Positions 47,029 to 55,986 of a stretch of DNA of 64,000 nt are shown piece after piece. Numbering within the stretch: the first letter of the stretch is position 1; each line of letters opens with the position of its first letter. Made by a program: the position numbers and the translations under genes. Location of the stretch: positions 1 to 64,000 of the forward strand of contig NZ_JAGGKV010000004.1 of assembly GCF_017874035.1 (NCBI RefSeq). Reading direction: 5' to 3'. The notes beneath the pieces were generated by a model that saw nothing but the letters and a program-made list of their open reading frames with translations, did no database searches and had not been told where the DNA came from. The DNA comes from Paenibacillus aceris (lineage in GTDB: Bacteria > Bacillota > Bacilli > Paenibacillales > NBRC-103111).

Positions 47029-48159
47029 TTAAGGCGCATAAGTATGCACACTTTCCAGCACATACGCGATCTCTTCATCCTTTAAATCAGGGAACAACGG
47101 GAGTGTAACAAGTTCTCGCCAAAGTGTGTCAGCGTTCGGCGTTTCTGCCGCATACGGCGCGAAAAGAGGATGCATCGTCAGTGGCATATAATGCACGCCG
47201 GTCGCCACCCCTTTTTTCTTCATATGCAGAATGAATTGCTCCCTCTCCTTAACACGTACGACAAATGCCCAATAGGAAGAATCCTGCAAGTGATAAGGGA
47301 TAGCGGGTCGAACATATATGCCGCCTGACAGCCCGGCAACATACTTCCCGATAATCGCTTCTCTTCTTCGGTTCATCGCATCCAACTTCGTTAACTGAAT
47401 GAGTCCGATGGAGGCCATGAGATCGTTCATATTATATTTATAGCCGACATCGGATATTTCATAATACCAGCTGTTGGCATCGGCATGATATGAAGCGTTT
47501 TCCTCATATCGCTCCCACGTATCCTTGTTGATTCCAACCCATCGCGAATGCCGCAATGGCCGCAGCAGCTCAGGATCTTGGGATGAAATCATCCCGCCGT
47601 CGCCGGTTGTCATGCATTTTTTTTCTTCGAAACTAAAACAGCCAATATCTCCCCAAGTCCCGAGCGACTTGCCTTTATATTGACCTCCAGCCGAGTGGGC
47701 TGTATCTTCAATAACTTTCAAGCCTCGCAATTTGGCCCAAGATATCAACTGATCCATAGGTATGGGATGGCCCATAAAGTGAACGGGAATGACAGCAACG
47801 CAATCCTGATCATATTTCCGTTCCAAATCTTCCATGCTGATGCCAAAGGTCGTCTCATCCACATCCACAAACACCGGAATCAGCCCGTTATACAAAACCG
47901 CCATAGCTGTTGCTGCAAATGTGACGACGGGGACCAACACTTTTTTCCCTTTGGTGAATTTAAAAGCGGATAAAGCCAAATGTAGTGCGGCTGTACAGGA
48001 GTTGACTCCCACCGATTCTGCGCAGCCGATATACTCACTCCATTTTTTCTCAAATTCGCCTACTTTGGGACCAAGTCCAAGCCATGCTTTGTTAAATACT
48101 TGTCTAATGCTCTCCAGTTCTTCATCGCCAACGGATGGCTTGAACAGTCTTATGTCCAC
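47029..48159 (-). CDS. DegT/DnrJ/EryC1/StrS aminotransferase with catalytic lysine
   Basis: A 376-residue PLP enzyme of the nucleotide-sugar aminotransferase family. The PLP lysine lies in CFSFEEKKCMTTGDGGM, as in true aminotransferases. RfbH-type dehydrases have a His at this place, so this is not RfbH. Other marks: VNSCTAALHLAL, VIPVHFMGHP, VIEDTAHSAGG. GTG start at 48159 with a GGAGGGGG site; it overlaps the GNAT gene by 10 bp. It should put an amino group on a 4-keto-6-deoxy sugar from RfbG. Regiochemistry is open. Confidence 0.9.
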   Translation of the reverse strand: MDIRLFKPSVGDEELESIRQVFNKAWLGLGPKVGEFEKKWSEYIGCAESVGVNSCTAALHLALSAFKFTKGKKVLVPVVTFAATAMAVLYNGLIPVFVDVDETTFGISMEDLERKYDQDCVAVIPVHFMGHPIPMDQLISWAKLRGLKVIEDTAHSAGGQYKGKSLGTWGDIGCFSFEEKKCMTTGDGGMISSQDPELLRPLRHSRWVGINKDTWERYEENASYHADANSWYYEISDVGYKYNMNDLMASIGLIQLTKLDAMNRRREAIIGKYVAGLSGGIYVRPAIPYHLQDSSYWAFVVRVKEREQFILHMKKKGVATGVHYMPLTMHPLFAPYAAETPNADTLWRELVTLPLFPDLKDEEIAYVLESVHTYAP

Positions 48160-48854
48160 GTTTCCCCCTCCTCCTGATCCAGGCCAACAGCATCGCCAAA
48201 TCTGCGGATAAAAGCTTCTCTTGTCACCACCATTGTTACCATTTCCCGTTCAGGCTCCCCTTCTAACTGTCCCACTGCGGGAATCCATCGAATGACTTCA
48301 CCGTCCGCCTCTTTACGCAGCGGTCTTCTTTCCACTTCCACAGCTCCTAAAGTCTTATAAATTTGAATCGCACGGGCATTATCCGAAAGCACATTCAAAT
48401 ACCCCTTCTGAATGCCTAACTCGCGCAAACTCCAGGCTCCCAAGGTAAGGAGCGCATACAAGACAATGTTGCCATATCGCCCTTTGCGGCCTCTTAACAA
48501 ATTATCGTATTCACACGTTTTGTTAGTTTCATCATAGTGCTTTAAACCGATTTGACCGATCGGTGTCTGCTCCTCATCTTCAAGAATGAATAAAATCCGG
48601 TCATCCACCTCAATGATCTGATGCTGAACCCATGCTTTCGTCCCTTCCTCCGTTGCAGGGAATTGCGTTGCAAACCACATGCTAGCCGCTGCCCTCCACT
48701 CCGTCAAAGCTTTCATTTCCATTTCATTTTCAATAGATTCTATGGTTAGGGGCTTGAGTCTGCCTAGTACTTTGCCATCTACAATAATGGGTAGACAATA
48801 CGATGAGATTTGCTCGCCCCGTGCTTGTTTGTATTCCCTAAGAATCGCTTTCAA
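48150..48854 (-). CDS. GNAT family N-acetyltransferase
   Basis: A 234-residue protein whose middle holds a GNAT core (ILFILEDEEQTPIGQIGLKHYD, LLRGRKGRYGNIVLYALLTLGAWS with the acetyl-CoA loop RGRKGRYG, GIQKGYLNVLSDNARAIQIYKTLGAVEVE). The N-terminal 60 and C-terminal 45 residues are extra. In a cluster with a sugar aminotransferase it probably acylates the new amino group. It overlaps the DegT start, so translation is coupled. Confidence 0.88.
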   Translation of the reverse strand: MKAILREYKQARGEQISSYCLPIIVDGKVLGRLKPLTIESIENEMEMKALTEWRAAASMWFATQFPATEEGTKAWVQHQIIEVDDRILFILEDEEQTPIGQIGLKHYDETNKTCEYDNLLRGRKGRYGNIVLYALLTLGAWSLRELGIQKGYLNVLSDNARAIQIYKTLGAVEVERRPLRKEADGEVIRWIPAVGQLEGEPEREMVTMVVTREAFIRRFGDAVGLDQEEGETWT

Positions 48855-48857
48855 GCA

Positions 48858-49755
48858 TTACCACCCTTTCTTTTTCTTATTCGCGATCATTTTCATAATC
48901 ATTTTTTCGATCGATGTATCCGTCTTTTTCTGACTGCTTTGCTGGCTCTTTTGCTGTTGTTTATTCTCAAAATCTTTGATCATTTTATCTGACGCATAGC
49001 CTTGCTGCTTCGCAAAGTTTTTAAATGTTTCGATATCCATTTTGGCAACTTCTTTGGCCATTTCATGCTGGGACAGCTGCTGGGAGTGATAGCGCAAATA
49101 GCTAAGCGGTTGGACCATGTAGACGCCTTTTCCTCTACTTAGAAGATGGAGCCAGCTCGCCAAATCGACAGCAAAATAAACCTGTTTGCCTAGCAGCATG
49201 CCAAAAGGCTCCAACAGATCTTTTCTTCGAAACAGAACCGTGGTCGGCTCGCCCAAATAATTCGTTTGATCTTCCAGCCTCCTTGTAAGCACTCGTCCGT
49301 CTACAATGGTGTCTCTCGGGTAAAGCTGCTTGAATGTTCCAAATGGAGGAACATAGAATTGACGCCCTGCGGAATTAATTACTCTTCGTTGCGACGTGAC
49401 TAAGGTCACATCCGGATACTGCAGCATGTAAACCATCATCTTTTGTATTTTTTGCGGGTGAAATAAATCATCGTCCATTAAATAATTAATAAATTCACCT
49501 TTTGCTAGATTTAAGCTTTGTTGTTGATTCGCAATTGGCCCATTGTTCTCAGAATTTCTGATATATCTGATCTTCGAGCCTCCCGGCAGTGCCTGATATT
49601 TTTGGACCACAAGTTCAGTAGCATTATTGTCACTATTATCACTAACGACGATTTCAATATTGTCATACGTTTGGTTAAATGCACTCTTCAGCTGCTTGTT
49701 CGAAATAATGTGGCCGGTTGTACGTGGGAATAAGAATGCTAACAAGCGGATTCAT
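48858..49755 (-). pseudogene. Glycosyltransferase family 2 broken by a one-base insertion
   Basis: The true start is ATG at 49755, with AGGAG 8 nt upstream. It reads MNPLVSILIPTYNRPHYFEQA and then hits TAA after a few residues. The other frame from about 49690 downward gives KSAFNQTYDNIEIVVSDNS and the full rest of a GT2. Removing one base around 49691-49695 joins them as EQALKSAFNQTYDN, the family sequence. DxD motif YLMDDDLFHP is intact. Paralogue of the GT at 45951. Either a pseudogene or a sequencing error. It sits between the epimerase and GNAT genes. Confidence 0.87.
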
Positions 49756-49756
49756 T

Positions 49757-50302
49757 TCAATCTCTCCTTTTCAATTTATCTAGTGTTGGAAGTCGTTGAT
49801 CCTTTTCCGATATAATCGGTTGCTGAACGGGCCATGGTATCTGCAGGCAAGGATCCTTCCACAAAATCCCGCCCTCATGTGCCGGTGAATAGGCGTTGTC
49901 TACCTTGTACATAACTTCACAATTGTCGGATAGCGTACAGAAGCCATGGGCAAAACCAGGCGATATATAAACCATTGCAAAGTTTTCCTCGGTCAACAGC
50001 CTGCTCTCATAACAGCCGAATGTAGGCGAGTCTCTTCGTATGTCGACAAAGACATCTAAAATAGCTCCTCTGCTGACCCAAACGAGTTTAGTCTCTGCTT
50101 GAGGCTCGCATTGAAAATGCAGCCCCCGAATCGTCCCTTTTTGTTTGGAAAAGGAACGGTTTTCTTGCACCCAATTGCGGTGAAGGCCATGCGCGGTCAT
50201 GATGTTTACGTCATACATACGGGTAAAATAACCACGATGATCAAGGTTGGGAGCTAACGTGATGTCATAAATTCCTTGGAGACTGCCTGGTTTAATGATC
50301 AT
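49757..50302 (-). CDS. dTDP-4-dehydrorhamnose 3,5-epimerase-like protein (RfbC family)
   Basis: A 181-residue cupin of the RmlC family. Catalytic His in TIRGLHFQ, the acidic partner in DVFVDIRRDSPTF, and the VYISPGFAHGFCTLSDNCEVMYKVDNAYSPAHEGG stretch with its Tyr are typical. ATG at 50302 overlaps the rfbG stop by 11 nt. It is in a CDP-sugar set, so it likely inverts C3, C5 or both of CDP-4-keto-6-deoxyglucose before amination. It may be 3- or 5-specific. Confidence 0.9.
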   Translation of the reverse strand: MIIKPGSLQGIYDITLAPNLDHRGYFTRMYDVNIMTAHGLHRNWVQENRSFSKQKGTIRGLHFQCEPQAETKLVWVSRGAILDVFVDIRRDSPTFGCYESRLLTEENFAMVYISPGFAHGFCTLSDNCEVMYKVDNAYSPAHEGGILWKDPCLQIPWPVQQPIISEKDQRLPTLDKLKRRD

Positions 50303-51407
50303 GAGTCTCACTTCCCAGAACATATTCCTGAATTTGTTTACAGCAAATTTCCCTGCCATTTTCCTGGTTCAAGGATGCTTTGACCCAGTCTATGGTTTTG
50401 GCAATGGCTGTATCCAAATCCCACCGCGGATACCAACCAAGCAGAGTGCGGGACTTGGTGCAATCTAATCGTAAAACATGTACCTCATGCGGATGCTCCG
50501 CCTGATCAACTTGATAGGACGCCTGATCTCCCCATTTCTTGCACAGTTCGCTTACAACTTGCTCTACCGAAATTGTATCTTCGTCCTTGGGACCGAAATT
50601 CCAGGCTTGCGCAAATTGCTTGTTTTCATATAGCTGCTCCACTAGCAGTAAATATCCGTGCAGCGGCTCAAGCACATGCTGCCATGGGCGAACAGCCTGC
50701 GGATATCTGAGCTTAATGGGCTGCCCTTGAAGGATGGCCCTGAAGCAATCAGGAATCAGGCGATCTGCTGCCCAATCTCCACCGCCAATCACATTGGCGG
50801 CTCTCACGGATGCGATGGCTACCTGCCCGTTCGATTGGTCAGCGTCATTTTGAAAAACTTGGCGATAGCTGGAGATGATCAGCTCGGTGCAAGCTTTACT
50901 GTTCGAGTAGGGATCACCGCCTCCTAAACGGTCAGTTTCACGGTATCCTCTCGACTCATCCAATTGCGAATAAACCTTATCTGTTGAAACATGGATGACG
51001 GCCTTGACCGGGGATCCGCCTTTTACGGCTTGGCGCACTGCCTCAAGCAAATTAACCGTCCCCATCGTATTCATCTCATAGGTTTCTATGGGATTCAGGT
51101 ACGATGCTCGAACTAATGGTTGCGCCGCCAAGTGAAAAATAATATCCGGAGCTGCTTCTTTCAGTGCCGCCGATAAAGCCGCCATATTTCGGATATCAGC
51201 CGTGTAAGACGTCACGATCTCATCCATTCGGCATAGCTCAAATAGACTCGGTTCAGTCGGCGGTTGTAAGGAATAACCCGTAACGTTGGCTCCCATGCCA
51301 TGCAACCATAAGCTCAACCAAGTCCCCTTAAAGCCCGTGTGGCCAGTAACGAATACATGCTTGCCTTTCCAGAAGTCAGAGTTTATCCGAATCCGGTTAT
51401 CTGGCAT
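50292..51407 (-). CDS. rfbG: CDP-glucose 4,6-dehydratase
   Basis: Converts CDP-glucose to CDP-4-keto-6-deoxyglucose with bound NAD. The 371-residue extended SDR has KHVFVTGHTGFKGTWLSLWL and the catalytic YSNSKACTE (Tyr, Lys); VRAANVIGGGDWA and RPWQHVLEPLHGY are typical for RfbG. ATG at 51407 has GGGAGGGGGG upstream; the longer frame to 51458 lacks similarity. First gene of the minus-strand unit. Confidence 0.96.
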   Translation of the reverse strand: MPDNRIRINSDFWKGKHVFVTGHTGFKGTWLSLWLHGMGANVTGYSLQPPTEPSLFELCRMDEIVTSYTADIRNMAALSAALKEAAPDIIFHLAAQPLVRASYLNPIETYEMNTMGTVNLLEAVRQAVKGGSPVKAVIHVSTDKVYSQLDESRGYRETDRLGGGDPYSNSKACTELIISSYRQVFQNDADQSNGQVAIASVRAANVIGGGDWAADRLIPDCFRAILQGQPIKLRYPQAVRPWQHVLEPLHGYLLLVEQLYENKQFAQAWNFGPKDEDTISVEQVVSELCKKWGDQASYQVDQAEHPHEVHVLRLDCTKSRTLLGWYPRWDLDTAIAKTIDWVKASLNQENGREICCKQIQEYVLGSETHDH

Positions 51408-51617
51408 TGATTGTCCCCCCCTCCCATATCGATAGTCATGAGAAACAGTTTCTATCAATGTTTTTCATATCAAAATATCGTATGTACACTAGAGCAAACC
51501 CGAATGCGGCAGAAATCTATTCTATTGAAATAAAATTAATAGCTTTGATCCCAATCAAATTTAAAAGAACAGACTATTGGCAATGTTCTGACGAAACTTG
51601 GAGAAATCCAAGCCACT

Positions 51618-51986
51618 ATGGACGCAAACATGGAAGACCCAACAAGTTCTCAGTTTCTCAATCAGCTTCAAGCCGAGATTGGCAAGTTAAATTTAGGAGA
51701 AAGTACGTGGGCAGAATTACAAAGCGTTCTTAACCAAGTTAGAAGTTTGGTTGGTCCAAACTTTATGACTGAAAGTGGCGTTTCCGGGCTTATGGATGCC
51801 TTGCGTCAATTGGCTTCACAAATCAACGTAACGAATCCAAGTCCCGAAAGCCTTGCTGCAAACCTGACAGCACTTCGCGGACTAATCGGCCAAGCCGAAT
51901 CTTTCGTGCTCGGACAAATGAAAGCCGTCAACTTCAACCAAGACACACTCGCAAGCATATTGAAACAATTGAAAGTCATAAAGTAA
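51618..51986 (+). CDS. Helical hypothetical protein beside the CDP-sugar cluster
   Basis: A 122-residue protein rich in Leu, Gln, Ser and Asn, forming several amphipathic helices (NQLQAEIGKLNLGESTWAEL, LTALRGLIGQAESFVLGQMK). Open frame with coding look continues upstream to 51549 but without ATG, GTG or TTG; no clear ribosome site exists for the ATGs at 51618 or 51630. It may be 5'-truncated or joined to the frame before it by a slip in the AAAA run near 51564. A terminator follows. It could be a surface or spore acceptor for the glycosyltransferases, but that is a guess. Confidence 0.55.
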   Translation: MDANMEDPTSSQFLNQLQAEIGKLNLGESTWAELQSVLNQVRSLVGPNFMTESGVSGLMDALRQLASQINVTNPSPESLAANLTALRGLIGQAESFVLGQMKAVNFNQDTLASILKQLKVIK

Positions 51987-51990
51987 TCAG

Positions 51991-52040
51991 AAAAAGGGCT
52001 GTCCTGCAAGTAGTTTTACTACTTGAGGAGAGCCCTTTTT
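51991..52040. terminator. Terminator between the helical protein and ppdK
   Basis: AAAAAGGGCT pairs with AGCCCTTTTT and continues through CAAGTAG/CTACTTG around a TTTTA loop. It serves both converging genes. Confidence 0.92.
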
Positions 52041-52063
52041 CTAACCGATTTATATTCACTAAT

Positions 52064-54757
52064 TCACATCGCTTGTGCCGCCATATATGTTCCGGGTTCG
52101 CCATAAAGGAGAAAAGCCTGCGCTGCGGCTATCCGTGCCAAAGGAATCCGGTAAGGGGAACAGCTCACATAGTCCAATCCGATCCTATGGCAGAAAAAGA
52201 TGGATTCTCTGTCACCGCCATGCTCACCGCAAATGCCTGTTTTTAATGACGGCTTCACTAGACGTCCCACATTCACGCCTAATTCAATCAATTGCCCGAC
52301 CCCTTCGGTGTCGAGTACCTGAAAAGGGTTATTCGGAAGCAGTTTCTCATTGACATAGTGCGTTAGAAATTTCCCTTCCGCATCATCACGGCTATAGCCA
52401 AACGTCATTTGCGTTAAGTCGTTAGTGCCGAAAGAGAAGAAATCGGCATGCGCTGCAATTTGACGCGCAGTTAGCGCGGCGCGCGGAACCTCAATCATCG
52501 TCCCGACTTTGTATGGACATTCGCGCAGCTTGTCAGTCCCCAGCACTTGCAGGGCCACGAAGTCGACAAGCTCTCGTAAAATTTTCAGTTCGTTGGCATG
52601 GCCGACAAGCGGGATCATGATTTCCGGGAGCACCCGGACGCCTCTGTCAATACACTGGGAAGCTGCGCGGAAAATAGCCTCAATCTGCATATCATAGATT
52701 TCAGGATACACGATACCTAGCCGGCAGCCCCGCTGCCCCAGCATGGGATTCGCTTCATGCAGCGCTTGCACCTTGCGAAGTAAGTGGGCGATTTCTTCTC
52801 TTTCCTTAACGGAACCATCACGGTCGTACGTCAGCTGGGCATGTCTTTTTTGCAAATCCTCAAGGTTAGGAAGAAACTCATGCAGTGGCGGATCGAGCAG
52901 GCGGATCGTCACTGGGAGACCATCCATCTGTTCGAAAATCCCTTCAAAATCCGACTGCTGCATAGGAAGCAATTGAGAGAGTGCTTTCATGCGCTCTTCC
53001 TTATCTTCCGCAAGAATCATGCGTTGGACAACAGGCAGACGAGCCGGGGAGAAAAACATATGCTCTGTTCGGCATAGCCCGATTCCCTCTGCGCCAAGCT
53101 GTCTTGCGATACCGGCATCGTGCGGGTTATCTGCATTCGCAAAAACGTTCAGCGTACGAATCTCATCCGCCCACTTCAGCATAACGAGAAGCTCATCCGT
53201 CATTCGTGCTTCCTGCAAAGGCATAGCCCCGATGATGACACGTCCAGTAGCGCCGTCTAGTGTAAGCCAATCCCCTTCTTCTACGATCTTGTTTTGGGCG
53301 AACAAGCGCTTCTCCTCCGGTACGATTCGAATCTCTTCGCAGCCGCACACGCAAGGCTTACCCATCCCTCTGGCTACAACCGCGGCATGGCTCGTCATCC
53401 CGCCCCGGCTCGTAAGCACGCCTTCCGAAGCGATAACGCCATGTATATCCTCCGGCGTCGTCTCGGTTCTGGCCAGAATGACCGTCTTGCCGGCACGCAC
53501 CCATTCTTCCGCCGTATCGGCATCGAATACGAGCTGTCCAACCGCTGCTCCTGGTGATGCCGGGAGCCCCTGTGCCAAAACATCAACTACAGCAGCTTCG
53601 TCAATCCCCCGATGGAGAAGCTGATCCAGATGCAGCACTTCAATGCGGCTGACGGCGTCTTGCTTCGTTAATACGCCTTCTTGGACCAAATCAACGGCAA
53701 TCTTCAGCGCAGCTTGCGCATTACGTTTACCGCTGCGCGTTTGCAGCAGATACAACCTATTATTTTCGACCGTAAATTCGATATCCTGCATATCTTTATA
53801 ATGTTTCTCCAGCTGCTTGGAAGCACCTAACAACTGCTCATAAATTGCGGGCATCTCCTCCTGAAGAGCGGCAATCGGCAGCGGTGTACGGATCCCTGCA
53901 ACCACATCTTCCCCTTGTGCATTGATTAAGTATTCACCAAAAAACGTGTTCTCTCCAGTGGACGGATTTCTCGTGAAGACAACGCCTGTACCGCAATTGC
54001 CGCCCATATTGCCAAAAACCATGCTCTGAACATTGACCGCGGTCCCCTGATCGTCCGGAATCCGGTTCATTTTACGGTAAATACGGGCTCTCGGATTATG
54101 CCATGATTTGAATACGGCCTCGATCGCCATACGCAGCTGCTCGTATACGTTTTGCGGGAAAGCTTTGCCCGTTTGGGACAAAATGCAAGCCTTATACTCC
54201 TCAATCAGCGCCTTCCACCCGGCCGCCGTCACATCCTGATCTTGGTGAGCGCCCTCCTTCTCTTTCAAGCGATGAAGCATCTCTTCAAAATGACGGGATT
54301 CCACACCAAGCACGACGTTGCCAAACATTTGCAGCAAGCGCCGGTAACAATCATAGGCAAACTTTTCGTTGTTTGTAAGCGTCGCCAATCCACAGACGGT
54401 CTTGTCGTTAAGACCGAGATTCAATATGGTATCCATCATACCAGGCATCGAGCTTACCGAACCGGAACGCACAGAAACAAGCAGCGGATTGCATGCATCC
54501 CCAAATGTCTGATCTTTCTGTTTCTCCAGATCATTAAGCGATTCTTCGATTTGTTCAAGAAGTGCATCTGAAAGCCGATTGCCCGTTTCAAAAAAGGCTA
54601 AACAGGCCTCCGTCGTGATGGTGAAACCTGGAGGAACAGGAAGGCCAGCGCGCGTCATTTCTGCAAGATTGGCCCCCTTTCCGCCAAGCAAAGCTTTCAT
54701 TGAAGCGTCCCCCTGTTGAAAAGGAACCACTTGGACCGCTTGTTTCTTCGTCGTCAT
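52064..54757 (-). CDS. ppdK: Pyruvate, phosphate dikinase
   Basis: Reversibly makes phosphoenolpyruvate from pyruvate, ATP and phosphate. The 897 residues have the ATP-grasp part (FQQGDASMKALLGGKGANLAEM, GNMGGNCGTGVVFTRNPSTGE), the swivelling phospho-His457 in GGMTSHAAVVARGMG, and the PEP-binding TIM barrel with Cys843 in TGICGEHGGD. It is the third gene after gapB and an SR1P-like peptide; its ATG lies within the end of the peptide gene (overlap 54754-54757). So it belongs to a gluconeogenic operon. No PPDK regulatory gene is in the window. Confidence 0.97.
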   Translation of the reverse strand: MTTKKQAVQVVPFQQGDASMKALLGGKGANLAEMTRAGLPVPPGFTITTEACLAFFETGNRLSDALLEQIEESLNDLEKQKDQTFGDACNPLLVSVRSGSVSSMPGMMDTILNLGLNDKTVCGLATLTNNEKFAYDCYRRLLQMFGNVVLGVESRHFEEMLHRLKEKEGAHQDQDVTAAGWKALIEEYKACILSQTGKAFPQNVYEQLRMAIEAVFKSWHNPRARIYRKMNRIPDDQGTAVNVQSMVFGNMGGNCGTGVVFTRNPSTGENTFFGEYLINAQGEDVVAGIRTPLPIAALQEEMPAIYEQLLGASKQLEKHYKDMQDIEFTVENNRLYLLQTRSGKRNAQAALKIAVDLVQEGVLTKQDAVSRIEVLHLDQLLHRGIDEAAVVDVLAQGLPASPGAAVGQLVFDADTAEEWVRAGKTVILARTETTPEDIHGVIASEGVLTSRGGMTSHAAVVARGMGKPCVCGCEEIRIVPEEKRLFAQNKIVEEGDWLTLDGATGRVIIGAMPLQEARMTDELLVMLKWADEIRTLNVFANADNPHDAGIARQLGAEGIGLCRTEHMFFSPARLPVVQRMILAEDKEERMKALSQLLPMQQSDFEGIFEQMDGLPVTIRLLDPPLHEFLPNLEDLQKRHAQLTYDRDGSVKEREEIAHLLRKVQALHEANPMLGQRGCRLGIVYPEIYDMQIEAIFRAASQCIDRGVRVLPEIMIPLVGHANELKILRELVDFVALQVLGTDKLRECPYKVGTMIEVPRAALTARQIAAHADFFSFGTNDLTQMTFGYSRDDAEGKFLTHYVNEKLLPNNPFQVLDTEGVGQLIELGVNVGRLVKPSLKTGICGEHGGDRESIFFCHRIGLDYVSCSPYRIPLARIAAAQAFLLYGEPGTYMAAQAM

Positions 54758-54936
54758 TTATTTGCCTCCTTATTATCATTGCATGCGCATTTCTGGCACA
54801 CCACGTAAAACTTTTTAAACCCATCCGTTGGCAGTGTTCCAATGACTTCATTACACGATTTACAAATAATAAGGCCCAGTTCATTCTTTTGAGCGATTAC
54901 CCCTGATTCCAATATCAAACTGATTGAGTTAGACAT
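54754..54936 (-). CDS. SR1P-like GapA-binding peptide
   Basis: A 60-residue protein. From residue 20 it reads GLIICKSCNE, later VCQKCAC, so its Cys residues at about 25, 28, 47, 50 and 52 keep the C-x2-C ... C-x2-C-x-C spacing of the SR1P peptide. In Bacillus subtilis SR1P (39 residues) is made by the SR1 RNA, binds GapA and aids RNase J1. The extra 19 N-terminal residues are backed by a GGAGGGAG site in the end of gapB. It overlaps gapB by 22 nt and ppdK by 4 nt, so translation is coupled. Zinc binding is likely. Confidence 0.78.
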   Translation of the reverse strand: MSNSISLILESGVIAQKNELGLIICKSCNEVIGTLPTDGFKKFYVVCQKCACNDNKEANK

Positions 54937-55964
54937 GCCGCTCCCTCCCTTTCTTGCGTGCGCTCCGCACGAGATATATAGGCGACTGCGTCAACGACTC
55001 GGCTCGCGTAGCCCCATTCATTGTCATACCAAGCCAAAAGCTTGATTTGATTGTCCTTCGTCATCATCGAAAGACCGTCTATGATAGCGGATTTCCCGTT
55101 TCCGATATAATCCGCAGAGACAAGAGGCAATTCATTGTAGTCAACAAAAGCTCCCAATGGACCGGCAATCGCCTGTTTCATGGCATGCTTTACTTCATCG
55201 ACTTGTACATTGCGACCCACTACCACTTGAAGATCGAGCAGGGAGACATCCTGGGTAGGTACACGAACGGATACTCCTTGAATATGGCTGGCGAGATGAG
55301 GCAGGACATCTATTAGCGCTTTTCCCACTCCGGTTGAAGTCGGAATAATCGAATTCGTGCAAGCTCGGGCTCGGCGCAGATCCTTATGCGGATTGTCCAA
55401 ATGATTTTGATCATTCGTGAACGCATGGACGGTTGTCATCCAACCCATCTTGATCTGAAAAGCCTGATCCAACAGATGCAAAATAGGAGCGATACAGTTC
55501 GTTGTACAGGAGGCTGTGGAGATCAAATGATGCTGCTGGGCGTCGTACATGCTTTCATTGACCCCCATGACCATCGTCAGGTCCATGTTCGTTCCCGGCG
55601 CCGTAATCAGTACCTTACGGGCACCAGCAAACAGGTGGCGCTCAGCCCCATGCCGATGGTTAAACTTCCCGGTGGCATCGATCACCAGTTGGACGCCAAA
55701 GTCCCCCCAAGGCAGCAAATCCGGCTCTCTTTCACAAATGACAGTAATTAGTTGTCCGTTAATTTTCAGCACGTTATCATTGATCACTTCAATTTTCGCG
55801 TCCCAAGTACCATGAACCGAATCATATTTCAGCAAATGGGCTAACACATGAATGGGACAAGTTGAGTTTACTACTGTCAACTCGAAATCCTGCTGCTTAT
55901 CGGTTAATGCTTTCCTCAAGACGAGCCTTCCAATTCTTCCTGTACCGCTTAGTCCAACTCTCAT
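54915..55964 (-). CDS. gapB: Glyceraldehyde-3-phosphate dehydrogenase, GapB type
   Basis: A 349-residue dehydrogenase. Catalytic Cys153 is in SASCTTNC and the active His in TTVHAFTNDQ. The coenzyme loop reads VVNSTCP and lacks the Asp that favours NAD. The TNDQNHLDNPHKDLRRARAC stretch is of the GapB kind, so NADP use and a gluconeogenic role are expected. It heads the operon with the SR1P-like peptide and ppdK. Three CcpN-like boxes lie upstream. AAGGGGG precedes the ATG. Confidence 0.93.
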   Translation of the reverse strand: MRVGLSGTGRIGRLVLRKALTDKQQDFELTVVNSTCPIHVLAHLLKYDSVHGTWDAKIEVINDNVLKINGQLITVICEREPDLLPWGDFGVQLVIDATGKFNHRHGAERHLFAGARKVLITAPGTNMDLTMVMGVNESMYDAQQHHLISTASCTTNCIAPILHLLDQAFQIKMGWMTTVHAFTNDQNHLDNPHKDLRRARACTNSIIPTSTGVGKALIDVLPHLASHIQGVSVRVPTQDVSLLDLQVVVGRNVQVDEVKHAMKQAIAGPLGAFVDYNELPLVSADYIGNGKSAIIDGLSMMTKDNQIKLLAWYDNEWGYASRVVDAVAYISRAERTQEREGAACLTQSV

Positions 55965-55986
55965 CTGTATCCCCCTTGTCTGATTT

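Noticed and set aside
47029..48159. RfbH-type 3-dehydrase
   Set aside because: The enzyme is shorter than RfbH and has the PLP lysine in EEKKCMTTGDGG where RfbH has a histidine.
51407..51733. Plus-strand open frame from 51407
   Set aside because: No ribosome site and no protein-like pattern, and it overlaps the better frame at 51618; kept only as a possible frameshift partner.
52989..53624. Plus-strand open frame of 211 codons
   Set aside because: Antisense to ppdK; Ser- and Pro-rich composition as expected from a shadow frame.
54915..55964. Glycolytic GapA
   Set aside because: The TNDQ ... NPHKDLRRARAC segment and the missing Asp in the coenzyme loop point to GapB.
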